Source: Gracilaria domingensis | Lineage: Eukaryota > Rhodophyta > Florideophyceae > Gracilariales > Gracilariaceae | Assembly: GCA_022539475.1 (NCBI GenBank) | Contig: VCMS01000218.1 | Location: forward strand, 1 to 40,739 | Reading direction: 5' to 3' | DNA length: 40,739 bases | Shown here: positions 19,428 through 30,496 of the stretch, piece by piece | How positions within the stretch are numbered: position 1 is the stretch's first letter | Layout: each line of letters begins with the position of its first letter | Program-made: the position numbers and the translations under genes | The notes under the pieces: generated by a model | What the model saw: only the letters and a program-made list of their open reading frames with translations | The model's database searches: none | What the model was told of the DNA's origin: nothing

Positions 19428-19892
19428 ATGCGTGAACTGAACAGAGACAGAATCATTTCGAAACGCGAACACCGATTACATTCTCCGCGTCCACTCGGCT
19501 ACAATACCCGTCTGCTATCCACCACGAGCCCCAATGTACCCGCAAACAGTCCTCTTTACGAAAGAGGTTTTTGTGCAACCAATCGCTGCACATGCTCTTC
19601 TGGTAGATTCTCGGTATCATGCCCCAATCCTGGCGGGTACCTAAGCAAAAATACCGAAACCTTGCCGCCGCTTCCCAGCTCAGCTCAGAAAATTCAGCTC
19701 TGGCAGCAACAGGTAACGTTCATAACGCCGTCTACTAACAAGGAGCAAGATGTTGGCTCGCTTTCAAACACGACATCTACTTCCTCTTTGGTGCTGAGCT
19801 CCTCGTCGTTAGTCACCGCTTCCTCCAACGCCCTAAACGGCGGGGCCGAAACGTCACATTCGAGCACCAATTCACGGCAACAAGGATCTTAG
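19428..19892 (+). CDS. Small Ser/Thr-rich hypothetical protein, 154 aa
   Basis: I do not recognise this protein. The first 30 residues are basic (many R, K and H). Residues 44-70 contain a Cys cluster (C-x3-C-x-C, then a further Cys). Residues 85-100 are Gln-rich (QKIQLWQQQ), and the last 50 are dominated by Ser, Thr and Asn, as in a disordered tail. There is no signal peptide or membrane segment. The TATA box at the expected distance and the single open frame in an otherwise gene-poor stretch support a real gene, possibly a regulator, but this is a composition-based guess. A strong inverted repeat lies 39 bases after the stop. Confidence 0.4.
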   Translation: MRELNRDRIISKREHRLHSPRPLGYNTRLLSTTSPNVPANSPLYERGFCATNRCTCSSGRFSVSCPNPGGYLSKNTETLPPLPSSAQKIQLWQQQVTFITPSTNKEQDVGSLSNTTSTSSLVLSSSSLVTASSNALNGGAETSHSSTNSRQQGS

Positions 19893-19930
19893 CTTAGGGG
19901 GCACATTTGCCGGGACTTCTGTTTTAACAG

Positions 19931-19962
19931 TGCGTACGCAGTGCGTACTCACTGCGTACGCA
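19931..19962. repeat. Perfect 12-bp inverted repeat downstream of ORF
   Basis: TGCGTACGCAGT (19931-19942) and ACTGCGTACGCA (19951-19962) are exact reverse complements separated by 8 bases. Each arm contains the smaller palindrome TGCGTACGCA, so the site could be a hairpin in RNA or a paired binding site in DNA. Confidence 0.7.
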
Positions 19963-20105
19963 TTGCGTAGTATCCTCTATTGGCCCCTAGCAAAACTCAT
20001 GGTCATTGAATCATCATGCGGCGGTAAATGAAATTGATGCCTTTCAATAAAATGTAAGGGCACTTTCGAGGAATTTAATTTTTTCAAAAAATCACACTCA
20101 TAGAT

Positions 20106-20500
20106 ATGGCAGTGAAACAAGAACTTACTTATTTTTCAATAACGTTGGTCATATTATCTTACTACACCAGTCATCCTGCATGCAAGTCTACTGGAAACCC
20201 TTTTAGTTTTCCCTTAACGAGTTTTGCCTTTGGGCCTTCGGTCCCGTTACGGAGTAGGAAGAAGTTGTGGCAACGCAACGTGCTGGATAGTGCTGGCGGA
20301 TGCTTGGTCACAACCCATAAGGGTATCGCCTGTGGCGCAAGGCTCCTTTGCCTGTCACTGAAGAGGGCTCCGAGTGCTCCTTACGATACATCCATCTGCA
20401 TGCAGTCTCGAGGACGATTCGTATCACAGGAATCCCCATCTTGATCGCTGTAGACAATAAATTCTTCGTCGCAGTGACTCACATTTCAAATAATTCAACA
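20106..20500. other. Region upstream of VPS39-like pseudogene
   Basis: A forward frame at 20106-20444 has no recognised features and overlaps others. The region presumably holds the former promoter or leader of the VPS39-like gene. Confidence 0.3.
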
Positions 20501-22936
20501 ATGGCTACTCTAAGTCGATGCCGTCCACTTCCCAACGTTGACTCTCGAGGGGCACATGTTTTGTGCGCGACGACGGTCCCGGATACTGGATGCATCATTA
20601 CTGCTACAGATGGCCCCGAGCTCGTGTGTGGCGAGGAGCAACGAATTACTACCGAAGATTATGCGCGGGAGATTGCTTGCGTGCGATATGCGACCTTTGC
20701 AACCAACTCCCTGCCAGAGCAAAAAGCTGTTGTATTGGCTCTTATAAATGGCGTAGGTTGCGTCTGCATTCATTCCCAAACGCCGAAAAGCTAGACAGCG
20801 AGCTTGCCGATGAGTTGCAAGCGATGTGCAATAGAGCGCATATGTTCTCGGTTGCCACTCTTGGATCGGATCTTGTTGCGGAATCGTTTCGCGTAGCACT
20901 TGCAAAAGAGGCGACTGTTTTTCTGCATGATATCGATCCAGTTCGCGAAAAGGTCAGGATGTTGGGCGACTATGTACTCCCAGAACGAATTGCTTTAGTT
21001 GAGTTCTCTAAGATGACCATTGTCTTGTATCTACGTCCTCAGTTCATCATTTGTTAAGAATATCTAGAGGTGGAGTCTTCGCGGTTGAGGCAACTGTGGA
21101 ACGTTCCGAGAATCAAAAGAGACAATCCTCTGCAGCAGATGGTGGCACTGCGGTGCTGTCTTTGATAGGAGGGTTTTTTAAGAGGCTACGTTTATCTGCA
21201 GTAGGCGAGTTGTTTGTAGGGTTTGCCCTTCCTGAGAACAGATGGGTACTCAGGGCTGATGAGGAACTGGTTACATACTCTTCTTTTGGCGAGAAACTGG
21301 AAGAATTGGAGAACGTCTTCAAGAGCAGGAGCGGCATGGACATTTCTGATTCAATTGTCTCTTTGAGCACTACAGAGGAAACCTCATCTCAACAGGTTCG
21401 AAGAAAAGAGAGGAGCAATTCTATGTCTCTGCTCGCATCCGTTGCGACGGGTAAAACTAATCGAACGGTTCTAGATGAAGCTCTAGCCAAGAAAGCAGAG
21501 AGGTCTCCGCAAAGCACGATATTCTCGTCACCCTTTGTTCTATCTATATCTGCGAATAACGAAGTCATGGCCTTCACAGCAAACGGTTCGGTTCAAGGAG
21601 TCATAGAGCAAATAAGACTCTTTGAAGACAATGATGAAGAGCCTCAAGTGAAACATGAGCAGGGGGCAAGGCTTCTCATCTGTCAATACGGTCGAAATCT
21701 TGCCATTGTGTTTTGGCCAAGCTGTTGAATCGCGGCCTAGGAGCTCGTGGATGATCTTGAAACCCTAATTGAAGAGAAGGGGGCTGCGAATGAGTTGCGC
21801 TTAGCACTTTCTCTCGTTCTTGCTGAGCAAGTGGATCGCATGCTGAGTTTACGTCGACTTCTGGCTGTCGAATCCAGAAATCAAGACTGGCACGATGCCG
21901 CGATCTATCTTATGCAGAACATTGTAAATACTGTCATTAAACGCGAAGGGAAGGACCCTGAACTCATATCAGAAGCAGTAGAGTTACGTGGAGATTCTGA
22001 ACGTTCCTGGCAGGCAGACGACGTAATAGCAACGATGTGGGCCGACTTCTTGTTTAGGCTGAGCCGGCAGATTATGCGGCTGAGCAAAGCCGACGTTGAT
22101 GTCTTGGAAACTTTGTGGCGCGCAGATGCGTCTGCTTCCAGAGTCAGGTCTTTGCTACAGTCTAAGCATGGAATTCCGCTTTCGGTAGTTGAGAGCTTGA
22201 TAACCGAAAGAGAATCCATACTACGTCAAGAAGAACAAATTGATGCTCTTGTCGCGCTTTATACCTCACTGCTGGTTCATGAGAAAGCCCTTACTCTACT
22301 GGAAAAATCTGATGTGCCAAACAATTTTAACGGCGTAAGTAGCTTTCTTTCAGCCGGTATGCGGCCCAGTGACAATCCGGACGTGTATTTCACCCAATAT
22401 GGCTTGCGCATAAAGCTCCCAGCGAAGCTCAAGGACCTGAAAAACTGCAAAGTCTGATTCAAAAACTCGTCCGATAAGTATAAGATTCGGATGATCTTCT
22501 CGGTAGAACCTTTGTGGTACTTTTTGAAGAAGCAGATGTTTTACTCGAAGAGGTCGTTGACGAAGTTTGCAAGCTATTCCTCGGTGGTTCTGGGGATAGC
22601 ATCACCGAAGCTGATACAAGCGATTTTGAACACACGGAGAAGTTCTCAGGTGATGTTATTGAGCTGGCGCTTCTTGCAGGGATGGCAAGAGCAGACTTTA
22701 CATCAAGAGACGATGTGTTTCAGAGTCTCAGGTCAACTTTCGGAACAAGAATCCTTTATCATCCCGATGCGACTTATCACTCGTACACATTACTGCAAGC
22801 ACTACAAAAAGCGGAATACAAGGCGCTCGGGCTTCGGGAATGGCTCGCATATCTGCTTGGAAGACAAGGACGACATGAAGCGGCAGCTGATGACCATGCT
22901 GCAGAGGTAAACCACTGGAGGCTCTCACGAGAGTAG
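20501..22936 (+). pseudogene. VPS39/TGFBRAP1-like (HOPS/CORVET subunit) pseudogene
   Basis: Pieces in successive frames match this family in order. First comes a CNH (citron homology) domain from Met 20501: a stretch ending RVALAKEATVFLHD, then LLRISRGGVFAVEATV, then SPFVLSISANNEVMAF, the usual end of CNH. A helical region with LVALYTSLLVHEKALTLLEK follows (about 22240-22310). Last is REWLAYLLGRQGRHEAA (about 22835-22885), matching the family's LLGRxGxHExAL. Family members tether vacuole/lysosome membranes through Rab GTPases. The gene is dead: frameshifts near 20760, 21035 and 22455, and stops at 21726, 21738, 22475 and 22481. It stops short of the usual C-terminal zinc region, as if truncated by later insertion. 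Confidence 0.7.
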
Positions 22937-23311
22937 TGAGTATATCCTCCGGTTCAGACCGTGCGAACTCTGTGGAGTCATTTGTAGCAGCTTACCTTCG
23001 TGGTCATTCACCCACTCCACTCCACTCCGCACCCCTTCGTTGTTCAACCTGGTTCGTCATCATGTCGCGCCCGCTTATATCTTCAGACATCACTCTCTGC
23101 CAAGATTATTTGTGGTCCTCCTTCACCGTCGTTTACTTTCCACCCGTATGCTCATGCTTACCTATGAAGTTCCTGATAGTCGGGAGCTGACCAGGACAAC
23201 ATCAGATACCAGAAAGTGCTCGGCACAGTCTTCCTATTGGTTATCTTCGTCATCAAACAGGGTACGCATTATACTAGCCTCTGGGAGATCATCATCTTCC
23301 TCACCAATGTC
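22937..23311. other. Short gap between VPS39 relic and hAT relic
   Basis: About 375 bases with a small CACTC tandem near 23008-23028 and no credible gene. One terminus of the hAT element probably lies here, but I could not identify inverted ends or an 8-bp duplication. Confidence 0.35.
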
Positions 23312-25488
23312 CTAGTCCACAATATCCTCCTTTGGAGTCTTTTCTTGGTCGAATGCTATCATATTTGTGTCTTCTTCAAAGTACGAAACAATGTTTGCCG
23401 AAGAAGAAGCAGCTCCTGGCGATATTGTTACGTTTGGAGTGTAGCACCGAGATACCTTTTCCCGGGGTGCTTCATCTTGAGATATAAATGCGTCATTGAA
23501 GGCGCAAAGTATCATTTTCTCGACTTTCGAAGGGTGTAGTCTGTTTCGCGTTCGGGTACGAATTCTATCCTGAAGGCTAAAGCTCCATTCGGCACTGGAC
23601 CATGATGAACTGACAGACAAGATTCAAAGTTCGAATTCCCTCAGAGTCGGATGTCCTTGATACTGTATCCAATAAACGACTGGAATTTTCATGAATGGCA
23701 TCAAAACCTCACGCGTTTCAGGATATTCCACCTGCGATTTCCATGAAAGCCTCGCAAAATTGAACTGTTCAAATAGGTTCATAACTGCACCGGTCTCCCC
23801 GCCAGAGTTTGGTAGCTTCTGAGTCGGAGGAAACACCGAGGAGTTCACGAACGTCTTCATGTGCTTGACAATCTCAGAGTAGTAGTCCGAACAGTCAATA
23901 TTGACGCTGCTGATGTCCAAGAAATAAGCCACGGAGTGGAGGTAGGTAAGAAGGGATATCTTGCGAGCTTCCCAGACCAATCGTCGCTGAAAAACACTGA
24001 GAACCTGGGCTCTTCTTTCCAAAGTAAAGAAGAGAGTGACGGGGAGACTGGAGAGCTGTTGTTCTAGTTGTTTCGTAGCTGGGTAAACCTCCGATATTAG
24101 GGAGTTATCGTCATCAAAAGTACGGAGATACTGACGAATGAGGCGTAGGAGATGGTAAATGTCCAAGCATATGTTAAAGAAGGAGTTGTCTTTCACAGTG
24201 GACTCGAACATTTCACGCTTCTGGTCGTTCCTACCTCCGTACAGATTCGAACAGAAGTCCAAGCACTCTACCAAGCTTTGGAAAATTGATTTTCCTCGGA
24301 TAAACCACTGTAAAATCCCCTCTGAGCTCGCAGACCGAGTAGTTGCCATTCGCATTGGTAGCACTGCTGTCTCCAATGGCTTAGGACGTCCGTACTCGTC
24401 ATGTTCCCGGTTCGATGTAACGTACCCCCTGTTACGCAAGCTGCAGTTATGTTGTTCCTTAATTTGTTTGAAACGTAAGTGCAATTTCGAGTGCTTCCAG
24501 AGGTCATTAGCAATCCCAACAACAGATGATAATACGTCTCTCGCCCATGGTAGCTCGCAGATGTCCTGCATCAAGAGATTCGCCACATGGGTCTGATCCT
24601 GGCCCGATATAATATGATTAAAACTTTGTGAAAGCTCTTCTTTCGCCCTTACGCACGAGCTGGCGTTATCACTAACGATCGCACAAATGTTTTTCATCTG
24701 TCCAAACTGCGAAAACACAGACCTGACCTCTCTGGTGTAAAGCTCCGAATCGCAGCTTTCCGATCCTGTATAAATGGAGCGCAAGAAAAATGTCCTCCGC
24801 GAGCGATTAACACCGGTAATCGTCAGTAGAATGTTAACAACATTCTCTGAATTAATGTCGGTCCATCTGTCAAAAACCAATTTCCCCTACGTCTGTCGCA
24901 AGGACGCTGTTATTAAAGACTTTAAAGAATTAGGTTTCGTCTCGTAATAGCTCTGCAAGCGACTTCCACCAACCTGAGCAGCAGTAGGCACATGAGGCAC
25001 ACACCTCTTATCCAGCAACCTAACGATCTCGAGCAACTCATTACCACGTTTCCTCTTCATCAAAATGCTGAAAGAAAGCATATTATTGATGACTAGACGT
25101 GTCACCAGCTCGTTCAGCTTGGAGACCTTTTGACGAAACTCGATTCTCTCTTGCTCTACCCTTGAAACAGAGAGATCCATCGTCGACACGCCTCCAATGT
25201 TCGATTTGTTTTGTCGCTTCGATTGCCATTTTGACTCCTCGTTAACACGCGAAGTTCATTTCGACGTGGTGATTGCCTTTCCGAAGCACTCGGCAGGATT
25301 GCCGTGTTTTTGGTAGGCGCGCAAGAGGGATGGGTTTTTGAGAAGTCTTGCCAAAATTTCGGGACAAGTGAAAGAACACTGCAACAGATGGTAGCCCAGC
25401 TGAGTGGCGTTGGGGGTAGATGCTTTCGTGTGCCATCCACAGCCGTTGCAAGTAGTGTAAAGATTGTCACCATTGCTTGGTTTCTCAT
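23312..25488 (-). pseudogene. hAT-family transposase (BED finger, DUF659, C-terminal dimerisation)
   Basis: One reverse frame can be followed from about 25488 to 23312. It begins with a BED-type zinc finger (TCNGCGWHTK...QLGYHLLQC, about 25480-25390). A linker follows, then the DUF659 start VFDRWTDINSENVV near 24880. SDNASSC and a long helical body come next. It ends in the hAT dimerisation block, SSAEWSFS followed by RTRNRLHPSKVE (about 23600-23520). Three in-frame stops interrupt it: UGA at 25256-25258, UAG at 24887-24889 and UGA at 23624-23626. I see no frameshift between 25480 and 23312. No start Met precedes the finger in this frame. It is probably a fairly young pseudogene. Confidence 0.8.
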
Positions 25489-26274
25489 TACTTGGCTGGA
25501 GAGAAAATCACTCTGTAGGCCACCAGCTGCGTTTCCGGCCTACCTTACGCGACGTCGTAGATTGAGAGCTCTGCGAAGCTCGGTAATTGTGGGATGAAAT
25601 GTTCGCTTTGAAAACCCATAAAGGTCGTTTCACAGTGAAGGAAAGACGCCTATAAAATCGAAAGATATTGGCGTTCACGTGAGCAAACAGCAAAGCAAAA
25701 TGCGTTGTGAGCAATCTGATTGATTTAAAGCAGTCACAGAAATAGCAGATTGGTGAGGTGAAAGGGAGAAAAAGACGTCGCAGTTGGTGATCTTTGCGTA
25801 GGACTGGGCGGAAAACAGGGAACTCAGGAGGGCAGAGCGACGGCGGATAACTTGGTTGAGTTTGTGGCAGAGCAGTGCCTCAGTTTTCGCAGTGTAGAAT
25901 GCAGCGGAAGTTGACTTTGAGCGATTTGGGTACAAATTTGGCGCTCCTTGGCGCACCCGCGCCAAATTATTCTGTTGTATGATACTTTCCATTGTCAAGT
26001 TGGCAAGCTGTCTGTATAACAGAAGTTACAACCATGAATGCTTTCTGGATAGTACCAAGTTGGTAGCAAGAGAGCATGCAAGGGTCGTATTACGAGCCAA
26101 TGGGTTGGGTGCTCCCAGTGGAAGTCATCAATACTGCTGCCTACACGTACATCTTGTAACCTACAAGTTGTAGGCGTAAGTTTCGGCTCTGCTTTGGTAG
26201 GACTGGTTATAGTGCACTGAAATTAACTTTTAGTCGACAACTGGAATACTTCTACGCGTGTGATGATTATTGCG
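25489..26274. other. Spacer with no recognisable gene
   Basis: Mixed-composition DNA without a supported frame. Around 25936-25970 there is a short perfect palindrome, AATTTGGCGC and GCGCCAAATT, separated by a GC-rich loop. The outer end of the hAT element may lie in this interval. Confidence 0.35.
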
Positions 26275-26900
26275 GTCTCGGGGTAGGTGTCGCAGGGATC
26301 TTCTGGACCACCCCCAAACGTTTTTCGCCAGCCCACTAAAATCAGGATGAGAGCGCCGGTCAGACGCTGCGCCCTCATCCGGATCAACAACCCGCCGCAG
26401 CAAAGACGGCCAATACTTTACGCAATATGCACACGTAATGTTAAGAAGACTGGCTCGAAGATTGCATCCGCAAATGAACAGGCTTGGCGCGGACAGGACG
26501 ATCTTCTTTCTTTATCACTACATCATAGGAAAGTACGGACATTTACCACCCGCAGCCAAATATGAAGAACAAGTCGAACAGTACATACGTCGTATTGAAC
26601 GATATGAAGATTTCTCTGTGGAGTTCGAACCGGATCCCGAGTACCCAGAACCTCTTTATCCTTTCAGGTATACTACCGAGGAAATTTAGAGAAACAGACC
26701 GATTCCTCCGGTAGCATAGGCTACATTCTTGGTCGCCCAGACGTAGCGATCGCTAAGTGTGGGAGTGTGTGGAGGCGGTTTCGGGGTAGGTGTCGCAGGG
26801 ATCTCCTGGGACACACCCAAACGTTTTTCGCCAGCCGACTAAAATCAGGATGAGAGCGACGGTCAGACGCCGCGCCCTCATCCCGATCAACAACCCGCCC
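26275..26900. repeat. Direct repeat pair of ~125 bp, ~500 bp apart
   Basis: Copies at about 26275-26400 and 26776-26900 are nearly identical. They share GGGTAGGTGTCGCAGGGATC, CGTTTTTCGCCAGCC and GATGAGAGCG. Each ends with a local inverted repeat (GGATGAGAGCG with CGCCCTCATCC). A third, weaker copy of the first part occurs near 27310-27370. Between the two main copies is a forward frame (26438-26689) with an acidic C-terminus that I could not identify. The pair brackets the edge of the GC-rich arrays and may be ends of one repeat family. Confidence 0.65.
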
Positions 26901-26904
26901 CGGC

Positions 26905-27315
26905 AAAGACGGCGCGCCCGTTGGCGCGGCGCGTCACAAAGAAACGCCGCGCCCGCTGGCGCGGCGCGCCGCAGCAAAGACGCCGCGCCTGCTGGCGCGG
27001 CGCGTCACAAAGAAACCCGGCGTGCGCTGCCGCGGCGGGCCTCAGGACGACGCGGCGCCGCCGGCGTGGCGCATGATGAAGACGCCGCGCTGCCGGCGTC
27101 GCGCATCAGGAGAATCGCCGCGCCTCTTCGGCGCGTTGTATCAGAGTGTGGCCGCGCCGGTGGGCCTGACTCATCAGAGACACGACGCGCCAACTGCCGC
27201 GGCGTGTCAAGGAGATGCCGCCCCGCGCTGGCACGGCGCAACTGGGAGTCGCCGCGCCTCGCCGGCGCAGCGCAACTGGAAGTCGCCATGCCTCGCCGGC
27301 GCGGTGCATCGGGGT
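26905..27315. repeat. About 12 tandem 33-38-bp hairpin units
   Basis: Each unit holds a short imperfect palindrome of the form GCCGCGCC-loop-GGCGCGGC followed by an A-rich spacer such as AAAGAC or AAAGAAAC. Units degrade from left to right: the first three are close to identical, the later ones share only the palindromic plan. Long frames across this region on both strands arise from GC composition. Confidence 0.7.
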
Positions 27316-27490
27316 GTCGCATGTGTGGAGGCGTTTCTAGGAGGTGTGTCCTGGCACTCCCTAGGACACCCCCCCGATTTGTTTCCTGATCTCGGCCTGA
27401 TGATAAGGAAAGTGCAGCGTCGAAGCTGCAATTTCCTGTCCCGCCTCTGAAAACCCTCAACGCGCGTGACGCCATGCGCGGCGGCGCGCC

Positions 27491-27634
27491 AGAGAAGAAC
27501 GGCGCCGCCCCGCGAGGCGGCGTTGCAGAGAAGAACGGCGCCGCCCCACGCGGCGACGCGCCAGAGAAGAATGGCGCCGTCCCGCGCGGCTGCGCGTCAA
27601 GAAAGAGTGGCGCCGTCTCGCGCGCCGTCGCGCG
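27491..27634. repeat. Four tandem 36-bp repeats
   Basis: Units starting at 27491, 27527, 27563 and 27599 read AGAGAAGAACGGCGCC followed by a GC-rich arm. Period 36 equals 12 codons, so a forward frame (27474-27731) reads as a repeat of the type EKNGAAPRG. I regard this as coincidental, since the next array has a period of 46. Confidence 0.75.
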
Positions 27635-27637
27635 GCC

Positions 27638-27798
27638 GAGGCGCGACGGCCGCGTCAAGTGCAAGTTGCGCCGTTGCGCGGCTGAGGCGCGACGGCCGCG
27701 CCAAGTGCAAGCTGCGCCGTCGCGCCGCTGAGGTGCGACGGCCGCGCCAAGTGCAAACCACGACGTCGCGCCGCCTAGGCGCGACGGCCGCACTAAAA
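27638..27798. repeat. 46-bp tandem repeat, 3 full copies plus partial
   Basis: GAGGCGCGACGGCCGCG followed by AAGTGCAAG recurs at 27638, 27684, 27730 and (as TAGGCGCG) 27776. The exact 46-base period is not a multiple of three, so it is not preserved as a protein repeat. GC-rich DNA without clear periodicity continues to about 28250. Confidence 0.75.
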
Positions 27799-30496
27799 GG
27801 AGTGCAGCGCCGCGCGGCACTGCGCGGGCAAGGAAAAGAAGAAACCTCGCCGCGGCCGCGCCACCGCATGAAGAAGCGTCGCCGCCGCCGCGCCGCCGCA
27901 CGAAAAAGCGTCGCCGCCGTCTGCGCTCGCTGCTGGGCGTGGTTGAGCCGCTCTGTGGGGCTGCCTCGACCCGCCGCTACGGAAGGAAGGGTGCGCCATT
28001 AGAGCGTCCCTGCCGCCGCGTCGTCGGCGGGCGGCAAAGACGACGACGCTTGTATTACCGCTGCACCGCCGTCGCCACCACCGCGCTGCTGGGCGCCGCG
28101 CATCATGACCTTGGCGGGTGCCATGAGCCTCCGCTGCGCGTTGCGTGCTGCCCGTGCGAAGCCACGGCACACCCGCCGTCTGCCGTGACGCCACTCGCAC
28201 GCTGCCCGCGGCGGCACGTTTTGACGAAGGAGATGGTTGGGATGCCTTGGAAGGCGCCGCTGGGTCAGGGAAGGACACCGCAAGGCACAAGCACTTTATG
28301 GATACGCTAGATTTGAACGCATTACTTGCGTTGCATCGCGTCCAGCGCTACTGAAGCAACGCATCAAGGTCGTTCAGGAGCAAATGGACGTGGTTCAGAT
28401 CTCCGTGGTGACGAGCGGCAAGGACGAATGAGATACCATCTTACAATCCACGGAGATAGTGGTAAGGGACCTCGCGCAAGCATTCGCGCAACTCCGCAGA
28501 GGCCTCGACGGTACCTGTCGCCAAACTGGGAAGCAACATAGTCACACTTATCATCATGTCAATCGGAAGCTCCACTTCGACGTCATATAAGCCACTGTTA
28601 GTGGTCGTCCTAGAAGCATGGTCATCCTCATCTCGATTCGGGGTATCGACCTCGTTGGCCGTTTCGACTGCCTCTAAATCCAAAACACTTTCCGCTGGCG
28701 GTGGTGATGGTTCCAGGCTGGAGGCAGCAGGACTAGAGTCGTCCGTCATCGCTGCGATTTGTTCAGTCACGGTCAGCTTCTTGTCACTCATGGTGAGATG
28801 GAACGACCGATGCGATGTCCAAACTGGTCCAAGCAATAGGTCACTCATATATCAAAGCCAGAGAGAAGCCCTGAAGAAGGAATTATCCACTACGGACCCA
28901 AGACCCCGTTAGCATGCTATCTCAGGAGAAGCTCGTTACAAATGAAGGCCACTTTAACGCATCTATACCCGAAGCCTTCCTCTACTGCACCACCCCGCCT
29001 AGGGATGAACGAGTACGCGGAGTGAATATTCAGTCTATTCGATGATGCGAGACTTAAGGAGCCTCACCAAGCGCATGATGCACTTTCGGGGACCTGGATT
29101 CCGACTGAGACACTGAACGACACGCGCAACCCCAGCAACACTCCACGGAGATAGACCGTTGGCAGACGGCTGACCAGGATGCCCAGCACATTATCAACGG
29201 AATCGAAAGAGACGACCCCTCCCGCGACGTCACGCAGTATTGCTTCAAATTCACCCATTAGCATTGGCGACCAAGTGATGTCTGGAACTGCCCCGTATGA
29301 AGACGAGAAGCGATTCATGACCTCTGAAACTTCATCACTAATCGGTGAGCTGCCAGCCAGGGTGAGGTATTCGGGGTCGAAAGTGGCGGCTTTAGCAACG
29401 GATTCTTCAACGTTTGGCATGACCAATGACATGGCTTCGATCGGAGTCCTTCCTGATGAACAACGCGAATCACCATAAAGCAAACAGGACCTTCAGAGTT
29501 GACAATAACCGCCAAGGATATACACCGCTGCAGAACAAGAGGAGAAGAAAGAGCTTCGGCCGCGACTTCGAGATGGCATCTAATAGCGAGAACGAACACA
29601 TTATCACCCCAATGTGAATATGCCTAAGACGCCCCCCCACATGACTGAAGCACCAGATCACCAGCGGCCAACCATCGACCTACATAATGGAGGATTCTAA
29701 GTCGACATCACTACATGCTATGGATGATGAGCAGCACTAGGGTATTTATGACTAGACGGTGAGCAAGTTACAACTTAGGGAATACGAGCTACAAGGATTG
29801 TAGATATAAACCCCCCGAGTTCGAGGCTTTGCAGCCAACGTAACTTGGGCAGACCACTTCTTCCCTCACGACGACCCCCCAACCCTCTCTCATCCCTTTC
29901 CCTCTCTTTCGTCGACCCTGTCCTTTAGCATCCCCAATTTCCTTTAGTACGGTCTGTGCTTTGTAGAGCAAAACGTGCTTGCCCGATACACGGGGATTGT
30001 TTTCATAAACCGCTGGTAAGGATGGTTCCGGGTACTCGGAAGGTATGAATATTGGCCCACTGATGGGGTACCTTTTGGCCGCATTGAGGTATGGCAACCT
30101 GAGGGGTCGGCCATGACGTGGCGCGGATGAGTATTGGTCGCGTGTACGCGTGTATAGGAATGGGTGTGTTCACACATGTTTTGTTATGATTGTCGAATAG
30201 TTTACTGGCCGCTGCCGCGGGTTGCACACCTTCCACGTGTGTGGACCTGCACAAGCGTGCAATTTATTTATTTAATTTAGTTTAACTAAGTAATCGGTTA
30301 CGATATAAGGAGGCGACCTCGCGGCCACCTCCGCCCCTCAGTAAAGGGTAACCCAGTTCGGCTCTGAACTGTTTCGCCATCGCAAAGTGTACAACTCCCT
30401 CCGGAGAAACACCGCGTACGGTACGACTCAGCTTCATCCCTCGGGATTATTCAGGCAATACTGACCATTGTGGCCTTGCCCTCGGGCTGTTTTATT
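27799..30496. other. GC-rich then mixed spacer; weak reverse-strand ORFs
   Basis: GC-rich sequence fades out near 28250. Two reverse frames, 28848-28441 (135 aa, acidic Ser/Pro/Glu-rich then a leucine-rich end) and 29483-29064 (139 aa, helical and leucine/valine-rich), have protein-like composition. Both end in related PxxYLRG-like strings. They could be pieces of one decayed gene, but I recognise no domain. From 29800 to 30496 I see only short frames and an AT-rich patch near 30260-30290. Confidence 0.3.

Noticed and set aside
20501..22936. Intron-containing functional VPS39 gene
   Set aside because: The breaks include single-base shifts and clustered stops with no suitable GT...AG pairs of reasonable length around them, although I could not test splicing.
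26438..26689. 83-aa forward frame with acidic C-terminus
   Set aside because: Protein-like composition, but no domain, no second copy and no promoter evidence.
26905..27800. Regularly spaced repeats resembling a CRISPR array
   Set aside because: Units are contiguous tandem repeats with no unique spacers, periods differ (33-38, 36, 46), and the surrounding genes are eukaryotic.
27005..27901. 298-aa reverse frame over the GC-rich arrays
   Set aside because: The open frame results from extreme GC content and tandem repeats; equally long frames exist on the other strand, and the 46-bp period would not conserve a protein repeat.
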